The notes under the pieces were generated by a model, which did not search any database, was not told the DNA's origin, and worked only from the letters and a program-made list of their open reading frames with translations. Source: Undaria pinnatifida (Eukaryota > Sar > Phaeophyceae > Laminariales > Alariaceae). From it: DNA of 64,000 bases. The stretch spans positions 10,982,205-11,046,204 of the forward strand of contig JABAKD010000005.1 in assembly GCA_012845835.1 (NCBI GenBank). Direction: 5' to 3'. The position numbers were made by a program, and so were the translations under genes. Positions 53,781 to 63,440 of this stretch are shown here, one piece after another; position 1 is the stretch's first letter, and every line of letters starts with the position of its first letter.

Positions 53781-56700
53781 CACACGGTGCACAGTTTCTC
53801 TCCACCACTACAGTTGGTGGTTGCGCAAAGAAATTTTGTCGCGACGAGCGCAACAAAACAGACGATGGGAGGATGATACAGGTACTACCTGCTTAGTTCA
53901 GTGTACAGTGACCGCGTCGGAGGATGCCCGAGGCAAGACTGAGGATAGGGCTAATATGGCGGTGGCATGCAAGCATAGTCGATCAGTCTCCATGTTTAAC
54001 CGGCGAAGGCAGTTATTAAATCTCATCTGTCGTAGCACCGGCGGGCGTCAACGGGAAGCGGTCGTAGAGGTCGGCAGATCCAAGACAGCACTCAGAGGAA
54101 CGGGCGGTCACGCCTTTAAGTTTGCAGAACCGACCATGAAACTGGACGTAGGAGGTTTGTCTCAGGTAAAGAGCGACCTAGACAACGCATGGTTAGCGCA
54201 CGCAGGCCCAAGAAACGTTCCGACACGATCCGCACAGTACCGTCCTCGACTAAACCAACCCCGTGCGCATAGCGGTGTATCACTTCATTTTCTCGTACCA
54301 TAGGAGCCCGCTCAACTGCCGGGGCTCAAAATAATATTAGAGCTGAAAAAGTGTAATATGCCCCGTATTTTTGGATGGCTTTACTTAGGATGTTGTGTGT
54401 TCTTACGTACGCACCTGGCGGGACAATGGGCTAGGGCATCGCGGGCAGCAGAAACAAAAATATTGGCATTTGATTCGTCGTCGTCGTCGTCTGACATGGC
54501 CCTTGAGCGGACGAACGAAAGGCCATGGCGGGGATGGTCGCCGATGACTTCCTGTGCAAAGTTGGAGAACTTGAATGTACGTAAAAGCAGAACCAAACGC
54601 ACAGTTTCATGGAAACCCGTATTAACTTATAACACACCGACTGATCTGCTTCTTCTTCAGCTTCTGCTACCTGCTACGGGCTCCTGATCGCTGCTGCTTT
54701 GCTTTGCCGTCTTCTGGTGCTGTTGCTGCCGTGTGTTGAGCGTTGATGCCCGAAGACACACCGTCAGATCTGATACCGGGTAAACGAAACATACAGCAGA
54801 GGTAAACGTACATCTAAAAAGCCATATTTTCCCGTTTCTTCTCGCTCTGTTGCTGTGCTGCTGCATCACATATGGCCCGCCAGGCTCCGCACTTGCGGCA
54901 TTCACGGTCAGTAGCTGCGCTGTGAGCCCACTCCTTTGCAACAGCCAGGGACGGTGCCACTGTGTTCATGTGTATATGTGCGTGCCCTTCCGTTTGCGTG
55001 AGTGGGGTGTGTGAGCTGTCATGTTATAGGCACACAAAAACGAGGCAAACAGGAGAGGGTGCTTTTGTCAAAAGCAACGGCTCAGCCGCATAGATAGTGA
55101 AGAATTCGGTAACGTATGCAGCACAAGTACAGCAGCAGCGGTACAACGGCAACCGTGCTTGAAAGCTGTTGCTTTTGTGCCAGTAGTCATGGTGTATGTG
55201 TGCGAGGTTGATGTGCATCATGAGATCGAACTCCGACTACGTTTGCACGTCCGATGCATGCATTAACCAAACACACATCGCCGGACCTCATGCCAGGTAT
55301 ACGAAGCACATGTATACGAAGCATGCAGCAGGGGCAAACTCAATAGCAGCTCATATCATACTAATAATAGGTACATACCATGTGAACGCGTGTGTTCACC
55401 CTTTTCGACTGACGACGCCCCAGAGACAGCAAGTCAATCCCATCTTGAAAGGCAATTTTATACGTCGTTTGGCATGTTCTGCATGATACCCCGTTGGTCT
55501 ATTAGACTATGTCCAAAGTATCACCCGTCCGCCATTGGGGCGGAGCGGCCGACTCTATTCCCCAGTTACATTTGTCTGCGCTTCCGGTGCTCCAACGAAC
55601 TCAGGCACGATGCACATGGTCTTACCCAGCCACACCCGAAGCACTCGATGTGGTCGGCGATCACGGGTAGTACCAGCCTAATGCTTAGCCGATAGGCCAT
55701 ATGAACAAAGTGGATATTTTAACCAGTATTGTCAAATTGCCTATAGTAAAGAGGTGCATCAGACATGCTGGTACAAGATAGAAAAGCACGTCGAACCGCC
55801 CGGCTACGTGTTATATCGGCGTGGGTTCCGCCCATCGGTAGCGTGCGGCGTGGGTTCGGTAGGTGCTGGCGTTGCCAGCGCGCCCAACACGATGCTTCGT
55901 GTACAGCCACCAAAAAACTATGCAAGCGAAGAACGTTCTACTTCATCTTCGTCGAGTTGATCGTCATGTCGAACGCAATATTCCCTGGGCCGCGTTCACG
56001 AGACGCCCCCCTTTAGTGCTTTCCAAAAACGTTTTTGGGCGAAGATGGACATATCTGGACCTCCTAAATTAAGGAACCTCAGAAAAAACACGGCGGTGGA
56101 CCTAGGCGTCCTGGCCGGAGTATCACGCAGACTCCTGGAAAAGCTGAGTACTGATCGTGAAATTGACCGATTGACCCAGTAGTACATTCCGAACGTGATT
56201 AATATTTCTTTTTTTGATGTTTTTACGCTGCATAGTTAGGACATCGAAGTATCCATCGGAATGCACTATAAATTATTTTTCTGAATGCAGTGTATGGGAG
56301 AGGTATAAGCGCAAGAAGTGAGGAGCCGGGACTGAGAATGCTTGGTCCACCATCTCGTACCGTGAAGCATTAACCACTAGCCACGGAAGTGCTGATATCT
56401 GGTCGCCTCTCAAGGGCGATTTATTTGGACTTGTCTTGAGGTTGTCTAACCTGCTGCTGGTACTTTACACCTGTGGGAAGGTTTTATGCTTTTTTTGGAT
56501 GAGTGATAGGCACACCAGCATTTGCATAGTTCGGGAGAAGCTTGATATTTTGGAGTGCGGCTGTGAATATTTCCAACTGGGAGACGATCCAGATCGGGAG
56601 GGGGACGATGCATCGCAACAGATACGCTGACGTTTTGGAGACGATTTCGAGCGAGTTACAGGGAGGGGCTTTGGCGCTGGTGGCCTCAACCCGTGAAAAA

Positions 56701-56795
56701 AGGGGTTGAAGTAGTTACACCCCCGCCTACTGTAGCGTGCGACGCCGTTTGATTTTTCGTTTTCGCTGCTCGGAAAGAAAACTAGGGGGGCATGG
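53781..56795. other. WDR35 3' flank, no gene recognised
   Basis: Presumably the 3' UTR and intergenic DNA. Open frames here (for example 55390-55695 and 55765-56016) lack recognisable motifs. No confident polyadenylation signal. Confidence 0.4.
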
Positions 56796-56798
56796 TAC

Positions 56799-57074
56799 GA
56801 CGCGTGCGACGATAGAGGTGAAATATTTTTTTTCGGAGGCTCCTCAACTTCTGGAGCTTGAGACATGTCCTTCTCAATCCAAATAAAACGTGTTTGGACA
56901 AAAAATACGACTTCTAACGGGTGAACAATCCATCAGCGTTTAGATGTACTACGAACGAAGATCACGGGAAAAAAAAAATGGGCGAAAAAATGCGACGATT
57001 TTTTTAGCTTAAGGAGCCCCGTCAATTCAGAAACCGTTTCAGATCAAAATGTGCTACCTCTGCCGTAGCACGCA
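56799..57074. mobile_element. MITE family E, copy 6
   Basis: GACGCGTGCGACGATAGAGG at the left; CCTCTGCCGTAGCACGCATC at the right; GCTTAAGGAGCCCCGTCA inside. It lies outside the gene, so the family is not confined to introns. Confidence 0.82.
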
Positions 57075-57718
57075 TCGTACCCCCTATCCCCTATCTTAGC
57101 CTCGGTTAACGATTGACCCCTCTCCCCGCCCCCCAACCAGAAGACTAAAAAATAAAAGCGAATCTGCGTCGGAGAGACAAAGCAGGAAAACACAAACAAG
57201 GTGTGGATTTCTGCCTCACAGGTGGTTCAAAGTAGGATGCAAGACCCACCCTTGATGCGATTCGCCGAACACCCCACGGGTGCTTCGCGCTTGGTGTGTC
57301 GATGTCTGCCCGGTCAGTGAAAACCCCATGTGCTCTGTTCCGGTTTGGTGGGGACGCGAGGATCAATGGTCTTAAGACCACGACTATGCATGGAATGAGT
57401 ACCCCCCCTCCACCCCGCCTCCACATCTAAGGTAGCTGCTGTCTGTTGTCGTGAGAGGGCGACACCATGGCACAATGGCCTAGTAACGTCCACCATGGGC
57501 TCACCAGATACGAGGGCACAAGGGCACAGCACAACCTCCAGGAAAAAAAAACCGCACCCGACTCCCACGGGTAGGCAGGGCGTGTCGTCATGTACACGAC
57601 CCGCGTCTAAGACCACACTTTATCACACCATGAACTCTCCATCACATCACGTCTGTCTACACTAGTGTAATCGGGCGTCTTTCACGCGTGCTACGGTAGG
57701 GCTAGTCACCTTCCTTTT

Positions 57719-57951
57719 CCAGAGCTTTCCATGGATCACGTTACGGGTCACGACCCGGACCGGCCCGTGGAACGGGTCAGGAGGTTCAAAAACAAAAACG
57801 CGGGTCGGACGTCGGGTCGGATCAAGGGGGTGGCGTTCGAAACCGCACGGATCGGATCGGGAGGGTTTCGAAAAATTCCACGCGGGACGTGTCGGGTCAC
57901 CCTGGCTCGTACCGACCCGCGATAACCGACCCAACCCGTGCGAAAAGGCCG
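57719..57951. mobile_element. GGGTC-type element, copy l (unexpanded)
   Basis: Left CCAGAGCTTTCCATGGATC, right CAACCCGTGCGAAAAGGCC. The interior holds GGGTCAGGAGG and GGATCGGATCGGGAGGG with no array. Confidence 0.7.
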
Positions 57952-58272
57952 GATTTTTTCGGCGCTCCTCACCGGAGGATCTCTACGAATTCCTCACCCA
58001 GCAAGACCGACTTCTTTTCGAGAAATCGCACGTCAGACAAGCCGGACAAGACAATCCACGTGGGAGACACATGAGCTACGGTAATAAATGCGTACCACAT
58101 TTTTTTTTGTGTGAGGCCTCTTACTTTTGCTCAAGGAGATCCATATTTCCCACCCAATAAAAACATTTTGAGTAAGCAGAAAGTGCAAACCCGACGGTAA
58201 ACCTATGGCCTCGGTATAGACAGCATTCCCACTGCAAAAAGCAAGAGAGTGACATTCCGACTAATGACGAGG

Positions 58273-58368
58273 GTTAACCCCTTTAGAGCCTCAAAATTCC
58301 TCACTATACTAACGTGAAGCAAATTTGTTCCCGAGAAGGGTTTCCAGTAGGTACTGAAGGCGTTAAGG
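58273..58368 (+). mobile_element. Mini-MITE family G, copy 6
   Basis: TTAACCCCTTTAGAGCC at the left, CTGAAGGCGTTAAGG at the right. Confidence 0.7.
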
Positions 58369-58634
58369 AGCCTCCAAATTTCAGATCTGTTTCTTGCCAA
58401 AAAGTGCTACGTACCTCTATCGTACCACTCAAAAATTGCGCGAAAACTGTAGTGCAATTCATGTCGGATGTGAGAACATATTCTCGGTCGCTCCTTCTTA
58501 GCAAAACAACCACTAAGGTCCAAGGGTACGGTTCTACGGTAGGATTTTAGTACTGCACTAGTCACTGCTAGTCACTTTTTAGGGCGCCATTTTGCAGCGT
58601 CTCGAAGCGCTACTCGTGTGAGCGACTACCGGTA

Positions 58635-58838
58635 CACTTCTTGTGTGTGTTTTATCTGTTCCGAACTATCTACCGCCGCCGCCGAAGATTTACATGCATA
58701 AGGCTGCCCCAGCAAAACTAGTTACCTGGTACTGCAGTGTGCGTGTTTTTATCTGTTTCGAACTATCCACCGCCGCCGCCAAAGATTTACATTCATATGG
58801 CTGCCCCAACAAAGTTATTACCTGGTACTGCAGTGCGC
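58635..58838. repeat. ~101-bp tandem duplication
   Basis: Two units, each with TTTTATCTGTTYCGAACTATC, ACCGCCGCCGCC, AAGATTTACAT and TACCTGGTACTGCAGTG. Confidence 0.9.
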
Positions 58839-58992
58839 TTGACTCTGTTTGGGGTGAGGTTCACCGAACCCCTTGCGCGAGTCAGTTGAGGTCGGCGGAG
58901 AAGGTGGGGGTATAGTCTAGATCTATAGTACCGTAGCCCCCGCCTCGGAGAGAACGGTTCGGGCTTCAAGGTCCAATCTCTATTACGTGTCG

Positions 58993-59226
58993 TTCTACGA
59001 TCGCTGACTATTCTTCAACGAAATCGCCGGTTTTTGAAACCAACTCCCGACCGTACCTCCTGGAATACAGTCCCCCGTTGCCATCCCGACGTCATCGTTC
59101 GATATTCCGTTGCAAACAAGAAATACGTGAAGACGTTTTTTCATGGCATCTTTCCTCGTGTCGAGAGCAGCCATGAAAACGCTCGATAAAGAAAATCGCT
59201 GGTTTCGGGGCGGGGCTATCGAAAAA
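58993..59226 (+). mobile_element. MITE family A, copy 5
   Basis: Left end diverged (TTCTACGATCGCTGAC), right GGGGCTATCGAAAAATTAG. The interior is standard, including GAAATCGCCGGTTTTTGAAA. Confidence 0.78.
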
Positions 59227-59254
59227 TTAGTCATTTGGTACCTTTAGGTTGTTT

Positions 59255-60235
59255 TTCGGAAGACGTCGACGCCGTAGTCGTACAGCGCAGCATATGTCCG
59301 GAGCCACAGACTACCGTGCATCTCCCCGCGTTCGTACGAGCCCCATTCAGCAGTTCCTCAGGTGCCGTGTAGGTGCACCGCCCTTGGATTGGCTTATGGA
59401 TCCCGTTCACCTTAACCTCACCAGGTGCGCCACGGCATGTATGACAGTGCACGACGAAATTCGCAGTTTCTGGTCGCGTCCTGGTCGCGTCCTCGTCGCG
59501 TCTCTACAGCAGCAAGGCGTCTTCGGTCTGATCAAAGGCTTGGTATGGGGGGGGGGGTATCGCCCTCTTCACCGCTGGATTTGAGCCGGCCGCACGAGTG
59601 GCTCTGTAGCCTCACTGATGAAAAGCATTTCCGACGATTCGCTTGGCGCAGCGTAGCTACGAACCCATTCCACTGCGGAATCACACCACAGAGAAAAATA
59701 TTAAACAGCAAACTCGAAAGCTAAGACCCGCGAAAGGGACAGGGGGTCCACTCGCGCGAATGACCCCGAGCCACCGAAAACAAAATCCCCCCAAATTGAG
59801 CCACCCATGGTAGCCTCGGTCGTTCGCTACCGGACGAGATTGAACTCATAGTCATACAACAGCCATCATTCCATCACCTCCATTCTGCATCTGAGCCCTC
59901 CCACGGTAGTGTACCTGTGCAGCATCAGTCTCCGAGGTCCTCACACATGAGGAGCTCAACATCTCATACGGAAAGGATTTCGAAAGCATCCGTTCTCGCA
60001 CAACCCGACCTAGCTTCTTCTATGCCTTACTATAGTCCTAAAACAAAAGAGATACTCGCGAAATTGCTTCACTAACCGGTCTTACCTCACATGAGGAGCA
60101 CAATTGGCCAGGGACGCTGTGGCGCAAAAAAGTTGGCGCAAAATCTGCAATCCCTATACGGTGGGATGAGTTATCTACCGCGCGGCTACGGCCCGCTGCC
60201 GAACGAGGGCCACACCATAGTCGTACAACATCCAC
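59255..60235 (-). pseudogene. Fossil copies of the minus-strand terminal exon
   Basis: Three segments resemble 60270-60385. 59255-59360 keeps CCGTAGTCGTACAGCGCAGC and CAGCAGTTCCTCAGGTGC. 59828-59870 and 60190-60235 keep CTGCCGAACGAGGGCCACAC-like and CATAGTCGTACAACATCC parts. In gene orientation they lie downstream of the exon. Confidence 0.65.
59897..60168 (+). mobile_element. MITE family D, copy 9
   Basis: CTCCCACGGTAGTGTACCTG at the left; CCCTATACGGTGGGATGAG at the right; GAAAGCATCCGTTCTCGC inside. Confidence 0.7.
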
Positions 60236-60239
60236 CCCG

Positions 60240-60599
60240 TCACTGCCCCCATTCCGCATCTAGCGCGTCTTTGGTCTGCTGCCGGAACAGAGCAAGGCCG
60301 TAGTCGTAGAGCAGCATGTCCGCGGCCAGAACGGTGTGCAGCTCCACGTTGGTATGTGCCCAAGCCAGCAGTTCCTCCCGCACCTTGGACCGGGTGCCTG
60401 CGTTTACCACCATTTCGGCATTCCAATCGCGCACTGGGCTTCTCACTCTTGCGTTGAACAAGCGCATTGACAGCTCCCATTCTGTGACAGCATGCGGCGA
60501 ACAAGGTGGAACGAGGGGAGTGAGGCCATAATGGATGGTTGACAGCTGGTACCCCGCGTCAAGATAGGACATAGACGTAACGGGTGCGCGGGGGACGGG
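60240..60599 (-). CDS. Probable terminal exon, unidentified gene (C-terminal 119 residues)
   Basis: An open frame ending TGA at 60240. It opens after a possible acceptor aatag (60602-60600), or it could start at the ATG at 60572. The product has natural composition and well-spaced motifs (STIHYGLTPLVPP, VTEWELSMRLFNARVR, ADMLLYDYGLALFRQQ), unlike shadow frames around it. The last part is loosely reminiscent of Golgi sulfotransferase C-termini, but no diagnostic motif is visible, so I assign no function. The gene would run toward WDR35 (convergent). A family A MITE ends ~25 bp upstream of the suggested acceptor. Earlier exons were not found in 60874-64000. Confidence 0.6.
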   Translation of the reverse strand, partial: PVPRAPVTSMSYLDAGYQLSTIHYGLTPLVPPCSPHAVTEWELSMRLFNARVRSPVRDWNAEMVVNAGTRSKVREELLAWAHTNVELHTVLAADMLLYDYGLALFRQQTKDALDAEWGQ

Positions 60600-60622
60600 C
60601 TATTGTAGACACGCTGGAGGCG

Positions 60623-60868
60623 TTCTCCGATAGCCCCCCCAACTTTTATTTAACGAAATCGCCGGTTTAAAAAACACCAGCTCTCGGCCGTAACTCCTGA
60701 AATACGGCGACCCTTGTCACCCCGGGCGTCGTCGTTCGATCGTTCTTTGCAAACAAGAAAACAAACGGAGATACTATTTTCATATTAATAGCATCGTTCT
60801 TCGTGTCCAGTAGCCACGAAACGTCCGTTAATGAAACCGCCGTTCTTTTGGGGGGGCTATCGTAGAAT
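60623..60868 (+). mobile_element. MITE family A, copy 6
   Basis: TTCTCCGATAGCCCCCCC at the left and GGGGGGCTATCGTAGAA at the right. Confidence 0.85.
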
Positions 60869-60907
60869 CAGCCGCTGGTAAGACGTGAAGGGATGCTGAC
60901 GCGAGAG

Positions 60908-61196
60908 CCATCTCACGCTAAGTGGCGCAGCAGACGTGTCTCAGCTCCTAACATGAGGTACTAGCTCAATATCCCACCATCACCACCACCCGAAACATGA
61001 CTTCGAAGACATTCCTCCACGCAACTCAACCAACGTTTTTTCCATGCGCCGGTCCTGAAACAAATGTGCTGGCGTGCAATTGCCGCACTAACTGATAGTT
61101 TCTCACTTGAGTGAGCTCAACCAATCAGAATGTCAGAAAAAAAACCTTGGCCCCCGAAAACCTGCAGCCCCTACCCTACCACACTATAGAGGGATG
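60908..61196 (+). mobile_element. MITE family D, copy 10
   Basis: CATCTCACGCTAAGTGGCGCAG at the left; CTACCACACTATAGAGGGATG at the right. The right terminus was included in the duplication that follows. Confidence 0.7.
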
Positions 61197-61579
61197 GCTC
61201 ATATAAGTTGGGGATCCGGTGTCTGTTGCCCAAAGCGCAAGCGCAGGCTGCAGGCGGGCTGCGCACAGCACGCGTCGCAGGTATGTTACCCCCCCGCGGC
61301 GGCCTCCCCGAGGACGCTCGGAGACCGCACCTGCCTAGCGGCCGCCAGACGCAAGAAAGTGCGTAAACCTGCAGCCCCTACCCTACCGCACTATAGAGGG
61401 ATGGCTCATATAAGGTGGTCAAAGTTGGGGATCCGGTGTCTGTTGCCCAAAGCGCAAGCGCAGGCTGCAGGCGGGCTGCGCACAGCACGCGTCGCAGGTA
61501 TGTTACCCCCCCGCGGCGGCCTCCCCGAGGACGCTCGGAGACCGCACCTGCCTAGCGGCCGCCAGACGCAAGAAAGTGC
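61159..61579. repeat. Recent ~210-bp tandem duplication
   Basis: Two nearly identical units start at CCTGCAGCCCCTACCCTACC and end CGCCAGACGCAAGAAAGTGCG; the main difference is a ~10-bp gap near TATAAG. The + frame across both (61107-61640) stays open, but the duplication alone explains this. Confidence 0.93.
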
Positions 61580-61635
61580 GAAGTATGCGGGCACACACTC
61601 CCGGAAAACACTTGGGCCAAGAGTATGTTTAGACC

Positions 61636-61920
61636 TATGATACGGCAGGGGGGTTATGTTGTTTTTTGGGCACTTTTTTTTCAGTGGCTCGGTGTCACTC
61701 GCGCAAGTGACCCCTCCCTGTTCCTTGCGGTCACAGGCTTTCGTGAGGTTTAACATTCTCGATATTGATACGGGAAGGGAAGGCTAGCTACGCTACAAAC
61801 AAAAAAAAACAAACGCCGAACGTGTTCTTCGTCCGTGTGGTACAGCAGAGTCACTCGCGCGACTGCCTCGACTGCCTCAAACCCGGTCGTGAAAAAGGGG
61901 GGTACCCCCCTACCGAAGCC
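61636..61920. mobile_element. MITE family B, copy at 61.6 kb
   Basis: Left GATACGGCAGGGGGGTTATG, right CCCCCCTACCGAAGCC. The palindrome GTCACTCGCGCAAGTGAC (one mismatch) lies at 61693-61710. Confidence 0.75.
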
Positions 61921-62300
61921 TTGATGAGAGAGGTATACCCTTTTTTATCTCAGATCCGGTGGTGAAATTTGGGGTTACCCCCCCTACCGTAGCCTTGATA
62001 AGAGAGAGGTATACCCTTTTTTGGCTCAGATCCGGTGGTGAAATTTGGGGTTACCCCCCCTACCGCAGCCTTGATGAGAGAGAGGTATACCCTTTTTTGG
62101 CTCAGATCCGGTGGTGAAAATTGGGGTTCCCTCCCTACCGTAGCCTTGATGAGAGAGAGTTATACCCTTTTTTGGCTCAGATCCGGTGGTGAAAATTGGG
62201 GGTACCCCCTCTACCGTAGCCTTGATCAGAGAAAGGTATACCCTTTTTTGGCTCAGATCCGGCAGTGAAAATTGGGGGTACCCCCTCTACCGTAGCTTCA
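61905..62300. repeat. ~75-bp tandem array grown from a family B terminus
   Basis: Five to six units, each with CCCCCCTACCGTAGCCTTGAT, GAGAGAGGTATACCCTTTTT and GGCTCAGATCCGGTGGTGAAA. The TACCGTAG terminus is repeated in every unit, so the array seems to have started from the end of the adjacent element. Confidence 0.9.
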
Positions 62301-62388
62301 ATCCCGCGCAATTTGTTCGATTCAGACCATGAAATTTTGCACACGTCTTTTATGTGCCCTTGCGAAGACCTCACCCCATGTTCTTGTG

Positions 62389-62419
<31 letters not shown>

Positions 62420-63156
62420 TTTCTTGTTTTTTGGTTGCTTTTTCGTCAGTTATGTTTTTTTTCGGAAAATGTGGACCACCACCTTAGAGCAACTTTTTTC
62501 GGCGAAAAAAGAGAAAAGCCTCCGCGGGTCAGGCCTCGGGATGGGCATGTAGAACGCTTGTGCAAAATTTCAGGGTCCCTATCTCTCAAAAACGGCGTGA
62601 ACATTTTGACTTTTGTGTGTAAAAGTGAGTAAGACACGTTATTTCCTTCAAATGAACTGGTTTTAGTGTAGGATCCAGTTTTTTCGCTAGATTCTGCTTT
62701 GCGTTGAACAAAAGTAGGTCAGATCTTCGATTTGTTGCGCAAAAAAATACAACAGACATGCCTTGGAGTATGTACGTCCAACCGGATCCTGCAAAAGGTG
62801 GCGCACTTTGTTTTTTTGCCCCCGCTGGGAAGATAACCTGAATAATAATGAAAAACTTGAAGGCCTGTCATTGGTTGGTACGAGTTTCGCTCCTAGAGAC
62901 AGCCCAAGGCCGGTAATTTTGTTTTTAGACCATGTCACCCTCTTGCACTGGCCATGGAGGTCACCATGACACCAAATATTCACTCTTTGACTATTAGACA
63001 TTGCGAGCAGTGTTCGTGGGGGGTAACGTGAACCAGCCTGCACGGTAACGGTGCAGAGTCATTACACGCGAGGGGCGAAGCAGAACTTTCTGAGGTCCTA
63101 ACACGAGTTGAGCTAGACGTTGGTTCGAGCAACCCGATCACCATGTATATTCGCTA
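62301..63156. other. Unassigned section with TG and poly-T tracts
   Basis: A (TG)n(T)n tract lies at 62383-62422. 63050-63130 resembles a fragment of family D. No gene recognised. Confidence 0.45.
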
Positions 63157-63158
63157 GT

Positions 63159-63440
63159 GACGCGTGCTGCGATAGAGGTTTACACCACGTTTTTCCCCTT
63201 CAAAAGGTTCCTCAACTTGGGAGCTCAAGACATCTTCCAAAAACTGATATGGTGAAAAACTAAACCGGTATCAGGCAGACGGGAAAAAAACAAAACATGG
63301 CCTAGGTATACGACGTAAATCACGAAGAAAAATAGCCTACCAGGTATTATTTTTATTTTTTTCGACCATTCTGGGTTAAGGAGCGCCACCCTTCAGAAAC
63401 CGTCTAAGAAAAAAGGGCTACTTCTATCGTAGCATGGGTC
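63159..63440. mobile_element. MITE family E, copy 7
   Basis: GACGCGTGCTGCGATAGAGG at the left; CTTCTATCGTAGCATGGGTC at the right. Interior CATGGCCTAGGTATACGACG and GGGTTAAGGAGCGCC. Confidence 0.8.

Noticed and set aside
53638-54303. A 221-residue + strand frame over the WDR35 terminus
   Set aside because: It is a shifted frame of exon 27; the CKTC...CHLC frame with its stop explains this sequence.
55765-56016. Transposase-like zinc-ribbon fragment (CWRCQR...)
   Set aside because: Only one short cysteine pair resembles such families; no catalytic residues or inverted repeats nearby.
61107-61640. A 177-residue protein across the 61-kb duplication
   Set aside because: The two halves are the same DNA duplicated, start inside a MITE terminus, and show no recognisable motif.
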